Shown here: in pieces, positions 29,187 to 37,732 of the stretch
Numbering within the stretch: the first letter of the stretch is position 1
Layout of the letters: each line of letters begins with the position of its first letter
Assembly (NCBI RefSeq): GCF_900156125.1
Contig: NZ_FTLX01000007.1
Coordinates: forward strand, 167,323 to 231,322
Source of the DNA: Domibacillus enclensis
Lineage (GTDB): Bacteria > Bacillota > Bacilli > Bacillales > Domibacillaceae
Reading direction: 5' to 3'
Length of the DNA: 64,000 nt
The notes under the pieces: model-generated
What the model was told of the DNA's origin: nothing
What the model saw: the letters and a program-made list of their open reading frames with translations, nothing else
Databases searched by the model: none
Made by a program: the position numbers and the translations under genes

Positions 29187-31510
29187 GCCTCCGCTTCACC
29201 GCTTTCGTTCAGCGTGATTGTCGCCTGTTCCGCCGTTAAAACAACAAACATTCCGCCACCGCCTTCCGGTTTGCCGCCTTCCACACTTTCCACAGCCGAC
29301 TCATGATGCAGCTGGACCGTGCAGCCGGACAATCCCTTTGTTTTCACCACAAGAGAACGGCCTGTACGCGATACGCTGGCTCCGCCTGCTTTCACGCCGT
29401 CTTTTGTCCAGACGTCCGCTTGCGCTGTTTCTCCGTCCTGCAGGTCAAACACATGCAAGGTTACATTTTTCGTGAAGTCATACTCTGCCGTTTGTTCTTC
29501 TGCTCCGGTAATGAGCAGGGACGACCCTTTCACAAGAAGCGGCAATGTCATATAGCCGTGTGTTTCTTTATACCAGCGGCCGCCGGCAACCTTGTCTCCG
29601 GTTAAATAATTCGTCCAGCTGCCTTCCGGAACGTAGTAGCGCGCAGTCCCTTTATCGTTGAAAATTGGCGCCACAAGTAAGGCCTCGCCGAGCATGTACT
29701 GGCGGTCGAGATAATAACACGTCTCATCCTCCGGGAATTCCAGCACCATCGGACGCATCATTGCCACACCCGTTTTCGTTGCTTCACAGGCATGGGCAAA
29801 CAAGTACGGCATCAAGCTGTTTTTCAGCTTCGTAAAGCGGCGCGCGACATCGACCGCTTCTTCTCCGTACTTCCATGGCACCTTGTATTCTGTACTGCCA
29901 TGGTAGCGGCTGTGCGAAGACAGCAGACCAAACTGCGTCCAGCGTTTAAATAAATCCGGTGTCGCTCCGTGCTCGAACCCTGAAATGTCATGGCTCCAAA
30001 AGCTGAAGCCCGATAAGCTGAACGACAAGCCGCCGCGCAGCGTTTCCGCCATGGAACGGTAATTGGACCAGCAGTCGCCTCCCCAATGAACAGGGAATTT
30101 CTGGCTCCCGACTGTCGCCGACCGGGCAAAAAGAGCCGCTTCGCCTTTTCCTTTTTTGCGCTCCAGCAGGTTAAAGACCGTTTCGTTGTACAAGTACGTG
30201 TAGTAATTGTGCATTTTATCCGGGTCCGCTCCGTTATGATACACAACGTCTGTTGGAATCCGCTCGCCAAAGTCTGTTTTAAACGAATCAACGCCCATGT
30301 CCATCAGTACACTCAATTTCTCTTCAAACCAGCGGCACGCGTCCGGATTGGTGAAATCGACGATCGCCTGGCCCGCCTGCCATTTATCCCACTGCCAAAC
30401 CGAGCCGTCCCCCCGCTTTAAGAAGTAGCCTGCCTTCATTCCTTCTTCAAAAAGCGGCGACTTCTGGCCAATGTACGGGTTGATCCAAACGCAAATTTTT
30501 AGCCCTTTGTCCTTTAAGCGCTTCAGCATGCTTTCCGGCTCCGGGAACACCCGGTCATCCCACTCGAAATTGCACCATTCAAACTCTTTCATCCAGAAGC
30601 AGTCAAAATGAAACACATCAAGCGGGATATCTCGCTCTATCATTCCATCCACGAACTCATTCACGGTATCTTCATCGTATTCGGTCGTGAACGACGTGCT
30701 CAGCCACAGCCCGAATGACCACGCAGGCGGTAATGCCGGCTTGCCCGTTAACGCAGTGTATTTCGTCAGCACTTCCTTCATCGTCGGGCCATAAATAACG
30801 TAGTATTCTAGCGACTCTCCTTCGACACTGAACTGCACGTTCGACACTTTTTCCGATCCGACTTCGAATGACACATTTTCCGGCTGATTCACAAATACTC
30901 CGTATCCTTTATTGCTCATATAAAACGGAATGCTTTTGTACGCCTGCTCACTGCCCGTGCCACCATCTTCATTCCAAATATCAATCGTTTGTCCGTTTTT
31001 CACAAACGGGGCAAAGCGCTCACCGAGACCGTAAATCAGCTCGCCCACATCAAGCGACAGCTGCTCTCGCATATATGTTTTTTTGTTATCGCTTACAATA
31101 TAACTCATGTTTCTTGACCCTGTTTCCACTAAAAGCTCATCACCGCTTTTAAACTGAACCGACCAGCCGGATTTATTGACAACAGTCTGCAAACGGCCGC
31201 TTTGAAAGGTGAACGCCTCATCGGTTTCCGTCGTTTGAAACGGCGTCCCTTCTGCTTGAACAGCAAAGGTCGGATATTCTTTCACTCTTCCCTTATGATG
31301 AATCATCTTCACACCGACTACGTCCGCTGCCGGCGCGGTCAGTTCAATCGTCATCATGCCGCCGTCCAGTGTATTTCCCCGGTGTACAATCGGAACAAAC
31401 GGTGCATATAAAGTTGCGCGATCGCGCTGTACGTCTGCTTCATGAAGCTGTGCCGGATAGTGCATCGTAAATCCTTCACGGTCCATCCAGTTGCCATTGC
31501 TGAATTTCAT
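29183..31510 (-). CDS. GH31 alpha-xylosidase (YicI-like)
   Basis: A 775-residue GH31 enzyme close in length and sequence to YicI: N-terminal beta domain, catalytic barrel with nucleophile Asp in VDSFKTDFGERIPTD and acid/base Asp in FWSHDISGFE, and C-terminal beta domains. YicI-type members release alpha-linked xylose, for example from xyloglucan fragments. First in the hydrolase operon, with a cre site and a separate inverted repeat upstream. With the GH42 and GH95 enzymes it could strip the Fuc-Gal-Xyl side chain (inference). Confidence 0.92.
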   Translation of the reverse strand: MKFSNGNWMDREGFTMHYPAQLHEADVQRDRATLYAPFVPIVHRGNTLDGGMMTIELTAPAADVVGVKMIHHKGRVKEYPTFAVQAEGTPFQTTETDEAFTFQSGRLQTVVNKSGWSVQFKSGDELLVETGSRNMSYIVSDNKKTYMREQLSLDVGELIYGLGERFAPFVKNGQTIDIWNEDGGTGSEQAYKSIPFYMSNKGYGVFVNQPENVSFEVGSEKVSNVQFSVEGESLEYYVIYGPTMKEVLTKYTALTGKPALPPAWSFGLWLSTSFTTEYDEDTVNEFVDGMIERDIPLDVFHFDCFWMKEFEWCNFEWDDRVFPEPESMLKRLKDKGLKICVWINPYIGQKSPLFEEGMKAGYFLKRGDGSVWQWDKWQAGQAIVDFTNPDACRWFEEKLSVLMDMGVDSFKTDFGERIPTDVVYHNGADPDKMHNYYTYLYNETVFNLLERKKGKGEAALFARSATVGSQKFPVHWGGDCWSNYRSMAETLRGGLSFSLSGFSFWSHDISGFEHGATPDLFKRWTQFGLLSSHSRYHGSTEYKVPWKYGEEAVDVARRFTKLKNSLMPYLFAHACEATKTGVAMMRPMVLEFPEDETCYYLDRQYMLGEALLVAPIFNDKGTARYYVPEGSWTNYLTGDKVAGGRWYKETHGYMTLPLLVKGSSLLITGAEEQTAEYDFTKNVTLHVFDLQDGETAQADVWTKDGVKAGGASVSRTGRSLVVKTKGLSGCTVQLHHESAVESVEGGKPEGGGGMFVVLTAEQATITLNESGEAEA

Positions 31511-31536
31511 CGGTTATTCCTCTTTTCTTTCATGTT

Positions 31537-31570
31537 TTGGTAAGTATACCAACAAAGAAAAGCGCTTTCA
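31537..31570 (-). promoter_or_regulatory. cre site and inverted repeat before the hydrolase operon
   Basis: On the minus strand TGAAAGCGCTTTTC (31570-31557) fits the CcpA cre consensus. Beside it, TTGGTA-AGTA-TACCAA (31537-31552) is a perfect 6-bp inverted repeat that could bind a second, locus-specific regulator. Confidence 0.7.
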
Positions 31571-31829
31571 CCCCGATTTCTTTCATACAAAATCATGTCA
31601 CTTTTAGCGATTGCTCATATGAACGGCAACAAGACCGCCAACCGAATCGACTGGCAGCCTTCGCACATGATTAAAGAAAAACAGCCGCTACAGAATACAG
31701 GAGCAACCTTTACAGTAAATATCTCCAGCAGCAGAAGCATTCGCACAGCTTGTTTTGACATCCATTGGTACTGGCAAGGAAGTTAGAGAAATTCAATAGT
31801 TTAGGCGGATTTGCAGAAAACAATTCTTC

Positions 31830-32276
31830 TTACTTATGAAGAATCATTTGATCCGTTTCGATAAATCCGATTGATTCATATAATTTCCTGGCCTGATCGC
31901 TCGCTAGCAAACGCACAGTTTGTATGTCCCGATCGAAAAGCCATTCGAGAACAGCGTTCGTTAGCTCTTTTGCATAGCCCTGTCTTCTAAACTGTTCTTC
32001 GACGTAGACATCACCAATAAAACCATACTGAGGCTCGCGATAAAAGCAGTACGGGAGATCTTCTTTGATGAAAGCACCACCACAGGCGATTAGCTGACCT
32101 TCATGTTCAATCACAAAGTGTTGAGCTTTTTCTTTTTCATACATATCTCGATAAACTGATTGGACCTTTTGAATGAAGTTTTCCCCGAGAACATGCTCCA
32201 TCCCTGTCTCTTTGAACATGTTCAATTTTAGTTGTGCAATTGTTGAAATATCAGACACATTTGCTTTTCTTATCAC
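31830..32276 (-). CDS. GNAT-family N-acetyltransferase (1)
   Basis: A 148-residue GNAT fold: N-terminal strand/helix, the acetyl-CoA-binding motif VEEQFRRQGYAKELTNAVLE, and the terminal ASDQARKLYESIGF helix-strand that is typical of the family. The acceptor substrate is unknown. A GTG at 32276 has GGGAG eight bases upstream and is preferred over the upstream GTG at 32285, which abuts that site. It is followed by a second GNAT gene on the same strand that is not closely similar. Confidence 0.82.
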   Translation of the reverse strand: MIRKANVSDISTIAQLKLNMFKETGMEHVLGENFIQKVQSVYRDMYEKEKAQHFVIEHEGQLIACGGAFIKEDLPYCFYREPQYGFIGDVYVEEQFRRQGYAKELTNAVLEWLFDRDIQTVRLLASDQARKLYESIGFIETDQMILHK

Positions 32277-32333
32277 GTGATCCACTCCCTCACTAAAACA
32301 GTTGGTTGGTTTTCGTATCCTTTCTGGGAAAAG

Positions 32334-32786
32334 CTACAAGTCTAGAGCCAGCCGAATCATATCTCTGCAAGGAATACCGTTTTCAACTATGTCTTCCGGG
32401 TAGTGCTTCACGAAAAAATCCCGGTCAACACCTGTTATCCTAAACCCGCATTTCTGATACAGGGCCAGCTGTCCAATGCCTGAATTTCCGGTCCCCACTT
32501 CAATAATTTTATAGCCATCTTCCTGAGCTGTTCGAACAGCATGCCCAATCAGCGCTTTGCCGAGCCCCTTTCCCTGCTGGTCCGGTAAAACAGCTACGTT
32601 CACCAGCTCGACGGTTTCGGGTCTGGTCGGCAGCAGCACATATACACCGACCACACGATTATCATTTTCAGCCACAAAACACGCGCCTCTCCCTATATAT
32701 CCTTTAATGATTTTCTCGGACGGATCAGCTAACAGCAGCAAATCTATTGGCGGCTTTTCACCCTCGTTCAGTTTTCTGATCTTCAT
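32334..32786 (-). CDS. GNAT-family N-acetyltransferase (2)
   Basis: A 150-residue GNAT enzyme with the acetyl-CoA motif VLPDQQGKGLGKALIGHAVR and the C-terminal segment GNSGIGQLALYQKCGFRITG. Length is normal. The acceptor is unknown. The ATG follows GAGGAGGTAAGC. It lies between the first GNAT gene and the PhzF-like gene on the minus strand. Confidence 0.85.
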   Translation of the reverse strand: MKIRKLNEGEKPPIDLLLLADPSEKIIKGYIGRGACFVAENDNRVVGVYVLLPTRPETVELVNVAVLPDQQGKGLGKALIGHAVRTAQEDGYKIIEVGTGNSGIGQLALYQKCGFRITGVDRDFFVKHYPEDIVENGIPCRDMIRLALDL

Positions 32787-32842
32787 GCTTACCTCCTCGA
32801 AGACCTTATCCTATACCAATGTCTTATTACTTTTGAATGTCC

Positions 32843-33625
32843 TTACACGTTTATATGCCCTTCTAAATACGTGACTGCTTCTCCGGACATTTTAACCTTT
32901 TCTCCTAAATCCGCACAGTAGAGCTTTCCGCCTCTTTCTGACACCTGCAAAGCCGTCAATTCACGTTTATTCAATTTTTTCTTCCAATAGGGGATCAGCG
33001 TGCAATGGGCAGAGCCGGTGACGGGATCTTCATCCACACCTGCTTTCGGTGCGAAAAACCGTGACACAAAGTCTACCTCTTTTCCTTTCGCTGTTGCGAT
33101 GACACCAAAGGCATCAAGTTTTTTCAATTCCTCCATGTTTAATTCAAGATCCAACACGTCCTGCTCTGTTTCAAAAACGGCCATATAATCTCTGGATTTC
33201 AATACTTCCTTAGGTGCTTTGCCCAACCCCTTTACTAACGACTCGGGGATCTCGTCGCATTTTTCGCCTTCTCTGGAAGGAAAAAGAAGTGTAAACAAGC
33301 TGCCCTCCCTCGATACCTCGAGAAGCCCGCTTTTTGTTTGAAAGGCAATATCCTTTCCCTCATGATCCAAATATGTACAGATGACGAACGCCGTGGCCAG
33401 CGTGGCATGGCCGCACAAGTCAATTTCTCCCTTTGGCGTAAACCATCTTAATTCATAGCCGCTGGGTGCCTGAACAAAAAAGGCCGTTTCAGACAAGTTA
33501 TTTTCCGTTGCGATCTTTTGCATAACATCCTCGTTTATCCACTCCGGTAACGGGCACACTGCCGCAGGGTTGCCTTTGAATTGTTCATTTGTGAATGCGT
33601 CAATCTGATAAATCGGGATCCTCAT
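32843..33625 (-). CDS. PhzF-family isomerase/epimerase-like protein
   Basis: A 260-residue protein of the PhzF/diaminopimelate-epimerase-like fold. Marks are IDAFTNEQFKGNPAAVCPLP at the start, the catalytic Glu in NNLSETAFFV, GEIDLCGHATLATAF and the C-terminal DEDPVTGSAHCTLIPYW. Most members are of unknown substrate and act as small-molecule isomerases. It was probably the first gene beyond glmS before the island inserted, because the stranded terminator upstream points in its direction. Confidence 0.9.
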   Translation of the reverse strand: MRIPIYQIDAFTNEQFKGNPAAVCPLPEWINEDVMQKIATENNLSETAFFVQAPSGYELRWFTPKGEIDLCGHATLATAFVICTYLDHEGKDIAFQTKSGLLEVSREGSLFTLLFPSREGEKCDEIPESLVKGLGKAPKEVLKSRDYMAVFETEQDVLDLELNMEELKKLDAFGVIATAKGKEVDFVSRFFAPKAGVDEDPVTGSAHCTLIPYWKKKLNKRELTALQVSERGGKLYCADLGEKVKMSGEAVTYLEGHINV

Positions 33626-33710
33626 CTAGATCGTCTCCTTACAATAGATTTCAGCTATCGTACCATGCACAAAAAAGCCACACAATCTAAATATTGAATG
33701 GCATACAAAA

Positions 33711-33742
33711 AACCGAACCCCTCGTTGATGAGGGATTCGGTT
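33711..33742 (-). terminator. Minus-strand terminator, probably the displaced glmS terminator
   Basis: AACCGAACCCCTC and GAGGGATTCGGTT arms with a 6-base loop; on the minus strand a TTTTTT run follows. No gene lies between it and the island's left end at 33788, so it now ends nothing. Removing the island puts it about 65 bp after the glmS stop codon in the right orientation. Confidence 0.75.
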
Positions 33743-33782
33743 CCGATTTCTTTATAAACAAGGCGGCTTAAATTTAACACCA

Positions 33783-33787
33783 CTTTT
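33783..33787. repeat. Target-site duplication CTTTT, left copy
   Basis: The 5 bp immediately before the TGT of the left end equal the 5 bp after the right end (54761-54765). Five-base duplications are the Tn7 norm. Confidence 0.8.
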
Positions 33788-33935
33788 TGTAGGTTTGGAA
33801 CAAAGTCTGATCAAAAGCACTACACGAGGTTGCATTTTATCGCAAATAAAAAAGAATCCATTTTGAAAAAAGTTTGATCAAAATGGATTTCTCTAGGACT
33901 AATTTAGATTTAGTTTTTATAAAAAAGTTTGATTA
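33788..33935. repeat. Outer left end with three TnsB-like sites
   Basis: After TGTAGGTTTGG come AACAAAGTCTGATCA (33799-33813), AAAAAAGTTTGATCA (33866-33880) and AAAAAAGTTTGATTA (33921-33935). Three dispersed sites over about 150 bp is the layout of the Tn7 left end. Confidence 0.85.
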
Positions 33936-33959
33936 AAATGGGTTGTTAGAATTATCTCC

Positions 33960-34275
33960 TTAGCTTCATTGCATGATAAATGTCAGTTCCACTGTTAAAA
34001 TAAACAAAATAATCAATTCCATGCAGCTGATATTCACAATGAATAAAAGGCTCTCTGTACTTCTCGAAATCCTGATTTACATATGTAGAGAAGCCTATCT
34101 CTTAAGCCAATATCGGAAAATAGCTACCAATCTCCACACCCCGAATTATAGAAAAATCTTGAAAATCTTCTTCTAACATGTCTTGGTAATCAATCTCGCC
34201 ACTGCAAAAGCGGTAGCGCGCAATTACTGAATACAGCCACTCATTTGGATATGGGTTAGTGAAGAATAGTAGCAT
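33960..34275 (-). pseudogene. Remnant of a third TnsD/TniQ gene
   Basis: Reading from an ATG at 34275 gives MLLFFTNPYPNEWLYSVIAR and later GVEIGSYFPILA, matching the N terminus of the two TnsD proteins in the island (MLPFFTDPYPDELLYSSIAR...VEIGSNFSILA). A TAA follows, and beyond it the same frame resumes as REPFIHCEYQLHGIDYF, which matches YGEPYIHREHQLEGIDYC some 90 residues further in the intact proteins. So the copy has an internal deletion, a stop and no C-terminal part. An ISL3 element sits 21 bp upstream of its start. It belongs to the outer, older layer of the island. Confidence 0.85.
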
Positions 34276-34296
34276 ATGTAACCGCTAGAATAAAGT

Positions 34297-36024
34297 GGTT
34301 CTTACGCAAATTCGGTGATAATATATATCCGGCATTCTAGCGTCTATCCCCTATTTTTGTGAAATAGTTTATGGCCCGAGAAGCAGCCTTTTTCTCAAAA
34401 GAGGAAAGCTGGCCCGGCCATACATCATGCGTTTGATTGTTTTGAGCCGATTTACATGCCCTTCTACTACACCATTACTCCATGGTTCTTGAACACTATT
34501 GAGAACAGCGGGCAGGTCCTGGCGCAATCCGGTAATGAAAGAGTGAATAAATGAAAAATGACTTCTTTCATATCGTTCTATCCACTCTATCAAGTCTGAA
34601 GGATTTTTTGAGTAAAAAAGCTGGCGGAAAGAAAAGACTAGTTCATCCAAAAGCAAGATATCCGGAAAAGTCGCTAGCAGCTGGGGATGAATGTGCTTGA
34701 AATAAGCTTTATGGCTAGGTATAGTGAAATTCCACATCATGCTAAGGAGCTTTTGGCGCAAATAAAGAGGCTTCGCTCTCTTCTCTTTGAGGCACCTTCG
34801 TTCTGTTGCAATCATCGTGTTTAAAGTAGAAGTGGAGCCTTTATAACCACGAGCCCGGCATGCGGCTTCAATATGCTTGGCTTTCTGTTCTTTTTGGATC
34901 AGTGCGCGAATAAGCGACCGGTATTCATCATAAAAAGGTTCCCGTTTATGAGAAGGTTTTTGAAACGTCTTTAAGTCTTGATAGACTGTATTTCGAGAAA
35001 TATTTATCAATCGGGCAATGGCCGCGATGGAATAGTTCTGACTAGCCATTTCCTGTACAGCCTGAATCCTCTTCCACCGCTTTTCTTCATTTTGAAGGCG
35101 TATAAGATCTGTTTTTCGAAGAAAAAATTCCTGATTCTGTTCTTGGTTAGAAGAAGGAGGATTTTTTTCTGGCGGTATCCATCTTGAAGGCACATAGTCA
35201 TAAATAGTTTTTTTTACCGCATCAAACAACTGCTTGAGAATGTGCCATCGATCCCCTACTTGCTTGATATCGCAACACGCTGCTTTAATGGCTTTGGCAT
35301 ATGTTTTGGAGCCATCCCGGCTGACCACCTGAATCTCCGGATACTGTTTCAGCCATGCAGTTACGTCTTCTTTGTTTCTAGTAGGAAGGATATCCAGCAG
35401 CTGATGTGAGGTTAAATCCACAATAATTGTTCCGTAAGATGTCCGCTTTTTAAAGGCAAAGTCATCGATTCCGACAAAAGGGAGAAGGGGTTTTTCCTGT
35501 TACTTCTATCCGTTTGACAAGCCGCAGAAGCGTATCATGACTCACTTGAATATGAAGCGCCTTACAGGCTTTTTCAGCTGCTAGACAATTCGTAGAAAGC
35601 GCCAATTCAGTTAACGTATTTTCAAGACGGACCGTCTTTCGCTTGTATGGATCAGCCCATGACAGTCTTTCTGTAAAAATCTTCTTTGGGCAAGAAGGTT
35701 CATCACAAAACCATTTATGCAAGCGAATATGAAAGGAGACCGAACGATCTACGATCGGAAGATCTTTAATTGTACGTATATAACGGCTATGCGCACGGTG
35801 TGAAAGCGAATTGCATGAAGGGCATCGGGCAGACGAAGAAGCTGCTTCGATGACGTAAACCAGTTCCTCGCTCGTGATCGATTCGTGACGAATTTCAATA
35901 GAATCATCCAAATGAAGGAACGCAGCTACAGAGCCTGTCATGTTAGATCACTCCTTTGGCTTTTTACAGATACTATACCCGAAAAGTACTTATAAGAGGC
36001 CTTCACCAAAAATACGTAAGAACC
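34297..36024 (-). mobile_element. ISL3-family insertion sequence
   Basis: Terminal inverted repeats start GGTTCTTACG at both ends (34297 inwards, and 36024 inwards on the other strand), continuing with similarity through TTNGGTGA. Length of 1.73 kb and the transposase type fit ISL3. I see no clean 8-bp target duplication (AATAAAGT against AATTGGGG), so one flank may have been rearranged since insertion. Confidence 0.85.
34369..35941 (-). pseudogene. ISL3 transposase, frameshifted
   Basis: The N-terminal part (35941-35462) has the zinc-finger RCPSCNSLSHRAHSRYIRTI and the helix-turn-helix region; the C-terminal part (from about 35490 to 34369) has the ISL3 core VGIDDFAFKKR, DGSKTYAKAI, GDRWHILKQL and the final EPWSNGVVEGHVNRLKTIKR. 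The two lie in different frames joined at an AAAAACCCCTT run near 35490. Restoring one base gives a full-length transposase, so this is a single frameshift, most likely inactivating. I know of no programmed frameshift in this family. Confidence 0.85.
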
Positions 36025-36086
36025 AATTGGGGTTGACGGTTACAGCATATCACTCCCACTAGTTTACCTTCTTAAAAACTACGTAA

Positions 36087-37223
36087 TTAAATCAGATTAT
36101 TCTTCTCGAAAATGTTTTTCAAGCGAATTACTTTCTTCTGCTCAATCAAATTTGCTAATGCTGTTTCTGCAAGAGAAACAGCTACTCCTGCTGGAGTATG
36201 AACAATTCCTATTACTGTAGGAACTACCCAACGTACTGTCTTCATTACACCGTTATCTAAGTAGAAATTCTTTTTTGTAAGTGCATTTATATATTCGGCT
36301 TTAAATTTAGCTGGATCATAGTCTTTATAATTAGCTAACAGCTTCCGAATACCTACTGTTTGTTTTCGCAAAGTTAAAATGTCCTCAAAAGACAAATTTA
36401 ATGTGCGAAGTTCAGGAAGCTCATCTATTTCTATTATTTCAGCGAGGTTTGAGTGTGTTTTATTCAAATCATAAAATTGAGTTTCAAGAACTTGTTGTGT
36501 ACTGGGATTTCCCGAAAGATTATTAACCTTAGACTTTGCTGCAATTATTTTGAATCCTTCAACCCTTAATATACCAAATCCCATTATTCCAAGCATGATA
36601 AATAGATTCGACTGACTCTCATCATCTAAATTAGAATCGATAGTTATAACTCCCTGATTAAACTTTAATTTATAAGAATCAAATATCTCCTCAGATACTA
36701 ATACAAAGGGAAAATAAGTATGCATAAGTGACTTCATCAACTCGTTATTAGATAATGCACTAAAAATATTCCCTTGATAAGAAGCTGGATTTGTATTTTC
36801 TAAACTTATTTCAATAGCGTTTTTATTTATATAAGGGATCGTTTTATTAGAAATGTGCCGACTCTCAGTTGCTTCTTGTATATTTCTCTCAATGTCTGTT
36901 CCAGAGGGTAAAATTCTCATTTCAAACTTTCCTAATTTCATATCCTTTGAAGAGCCTTTATCTTGAAGTGCATAACCTACATCATCTATGAAAAAATTAA
37001 TAATATCTTTATCTAAGAGTTTAAAGTATACCTCCTCTCCTACTAAATTTATTATTGCTTTCACAGTATGTCCTATAGATGCTTTACTCACTGAAAAGTA
37101 AATTTTTTCATAAAAAAGCAAGCCTTCTAAGAATTGGGCATAATCAAACTTTATATTCACACCTTTATCTATAGAGATGATATCAAACGTGTCTATTAAT
37201 AAATAATTTCTCATATTATACAT
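36087..37223 (-). CDS. Unidentified protein, island cargo (outer layer)
   Basis: 378 residues that I do not recognise. It starts RNYLLIDTFDIISIDKGVNI, is mixed alpha/beta and largely acidic, and has a hydrophobic stretch near the C terminus (about residues 330-360, VRWVVPTVIGIVHTPAGVAV) followed by a basic tail. There is no signal peptide. A second ATG at 37214 is better spaced from GGAGAGG. It lies between the ISL3 element and the inner Tn7-type left end, with A+T-rich codon use like the rest of the island. By position it is accessory cargo; defence is possible but unsupported by motif. Confidence 0.75.
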   Translation of the reverse strand: MYNMRNYLLIDTFDIISIDKGVNIKFDYAQFLEGLLFYEKIYFSVSKASIGHTVKAIINLVGEEVYFKLLDKDIINFFIDDVGYALQDKGSSKDMKLGKFEMRILPSGTDIERNIQEATESRHISNKTIPYINKNAIEISLENTNPASYQGNIFSALSNNELMKSLMHTYFPFVLVSEEIFDSYKLKFNQGVITIDSNLDDESQSNLFIMLGIMGFGILRVEGFKIIAAKSKVNNLSGNPSTQQVLETQFYDLNKTHSNLAEIIEIDELPELRTLNLSFEDILTLRKQTVGIRKLLANYKDYDPAKFKAEYINALTKKNFYLDNGVMKTVRWVVPTVIGIVHTPAGVAVSLAETALANLIEQKKVIRLKNIFEKNNLI

Positions 37224-37365
37224 TTCCTCTCCAAGTTTATGATTTCAAATCATGTTTTAATAGCATTGTTTTAATACTCTTTATCTCCCATACATAAAAT
37301 ACCCCTTTAGACAATTATATCCAAAGGGGTGAAACGATGCGACTTTATTTTAAACTGGTACTTAA

Positions 37366-37440
37366 TGTGGGTTTGGAACAAAGTCTGACCCAAAGCGCTA
37401 CGCGAAGTTGCATTTGGTCGCAAATAAAAAAGATTGATTA
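37366..37440. repeat. Inner Tn7-type left end
   Basis: TGTGGGTTTGGAACAAAG then TCTGACCCAAAGCGCTACG aligns closely, for about 70 bp, with the outer left end at 33788. TnsB-like sites are AACAAAGTCTGACCC (37377-37391) and AAAAAAGATTGATTA (37426-37440). It is preceded by CTTAA, which matches three of the five bases of the CTTTT duplication. Confidence 0.85.
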
Positions 37441-37455
37441 AAATATACAGCGCGA

Positions 37456-37719
37456 TCAATCATTCTCTTGTAATTCTTCAAAGGACATTTCACTTGAAAA
37501 ATTTGCAGTCATATTTACATGTAATCTAGCCATTTCATTAACACTTAAAAAATCTATTCTGCCATTTGGAAGATGCCTTACTTTTAATAAACCCTCGACT
37601 GTTCCACTTACTCTATCGGAAAAATGCATTTTTCCTTCTCTCATCAATTCAGCAGTTAGATGAAAATTCCTTTCAAATTCTCTCCTGTTAGTCGGTGTAT
37701 TCATAGCTGTCATTCTCAC
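37456..37719 (-). CDS. Small protein after the protease-STAND gene
   Basis: An 87-residue hydrophilic protein of no recognised family (RREFERNFHLTAELMREGKM; VNEMARLHVNMTANFSSEMS). The GTG at 37719 lies 8 bases after AGGAGG, and the gene starts 14 bp after the stop of the large protease-STAND gene, so it is the third gene of the MBL/protease-STAND unit. A short third component would fit a defence operon with an accessory protein (inference). Its stop is 15 bp from the inner left-end sites. Confidence 0.75.
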   Translation of the reverse strand: MRMTAMNTPTNRREFERNFHLTAELMREGKMHFSDRVSGTVEGLLKVRHLPNGRIDFLSVNEMARLHVNMTANFSSEMSFEELQEND

Positions 37720-37732
37720 TTGTCATTCCTCC

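Noticed and set aside
31571..31829. Short plus-strand reading of 63 residues upstream of the GH31 operon (31595-31786)
   Set aside because: No ribosome site, no recognised motif and no conserved context; more likely chance or an old remnant. I see nothing else in this gap.
36025..36032. Target duplication of the ISL3 element
   Set aside because: AATTGGGG does not match AATAAAGT on the other side beyond AAT.
37300..37360. Possible worn right end of the older transposon next to the inner left end
   Set aside because: A CCCCTTT/AAAGGGG stem and CGATGCGACTTTATT resemble the right end only weakly (about half the bases of a TnsB site), and there is no terminal ACA, so I do not list it as a feature.
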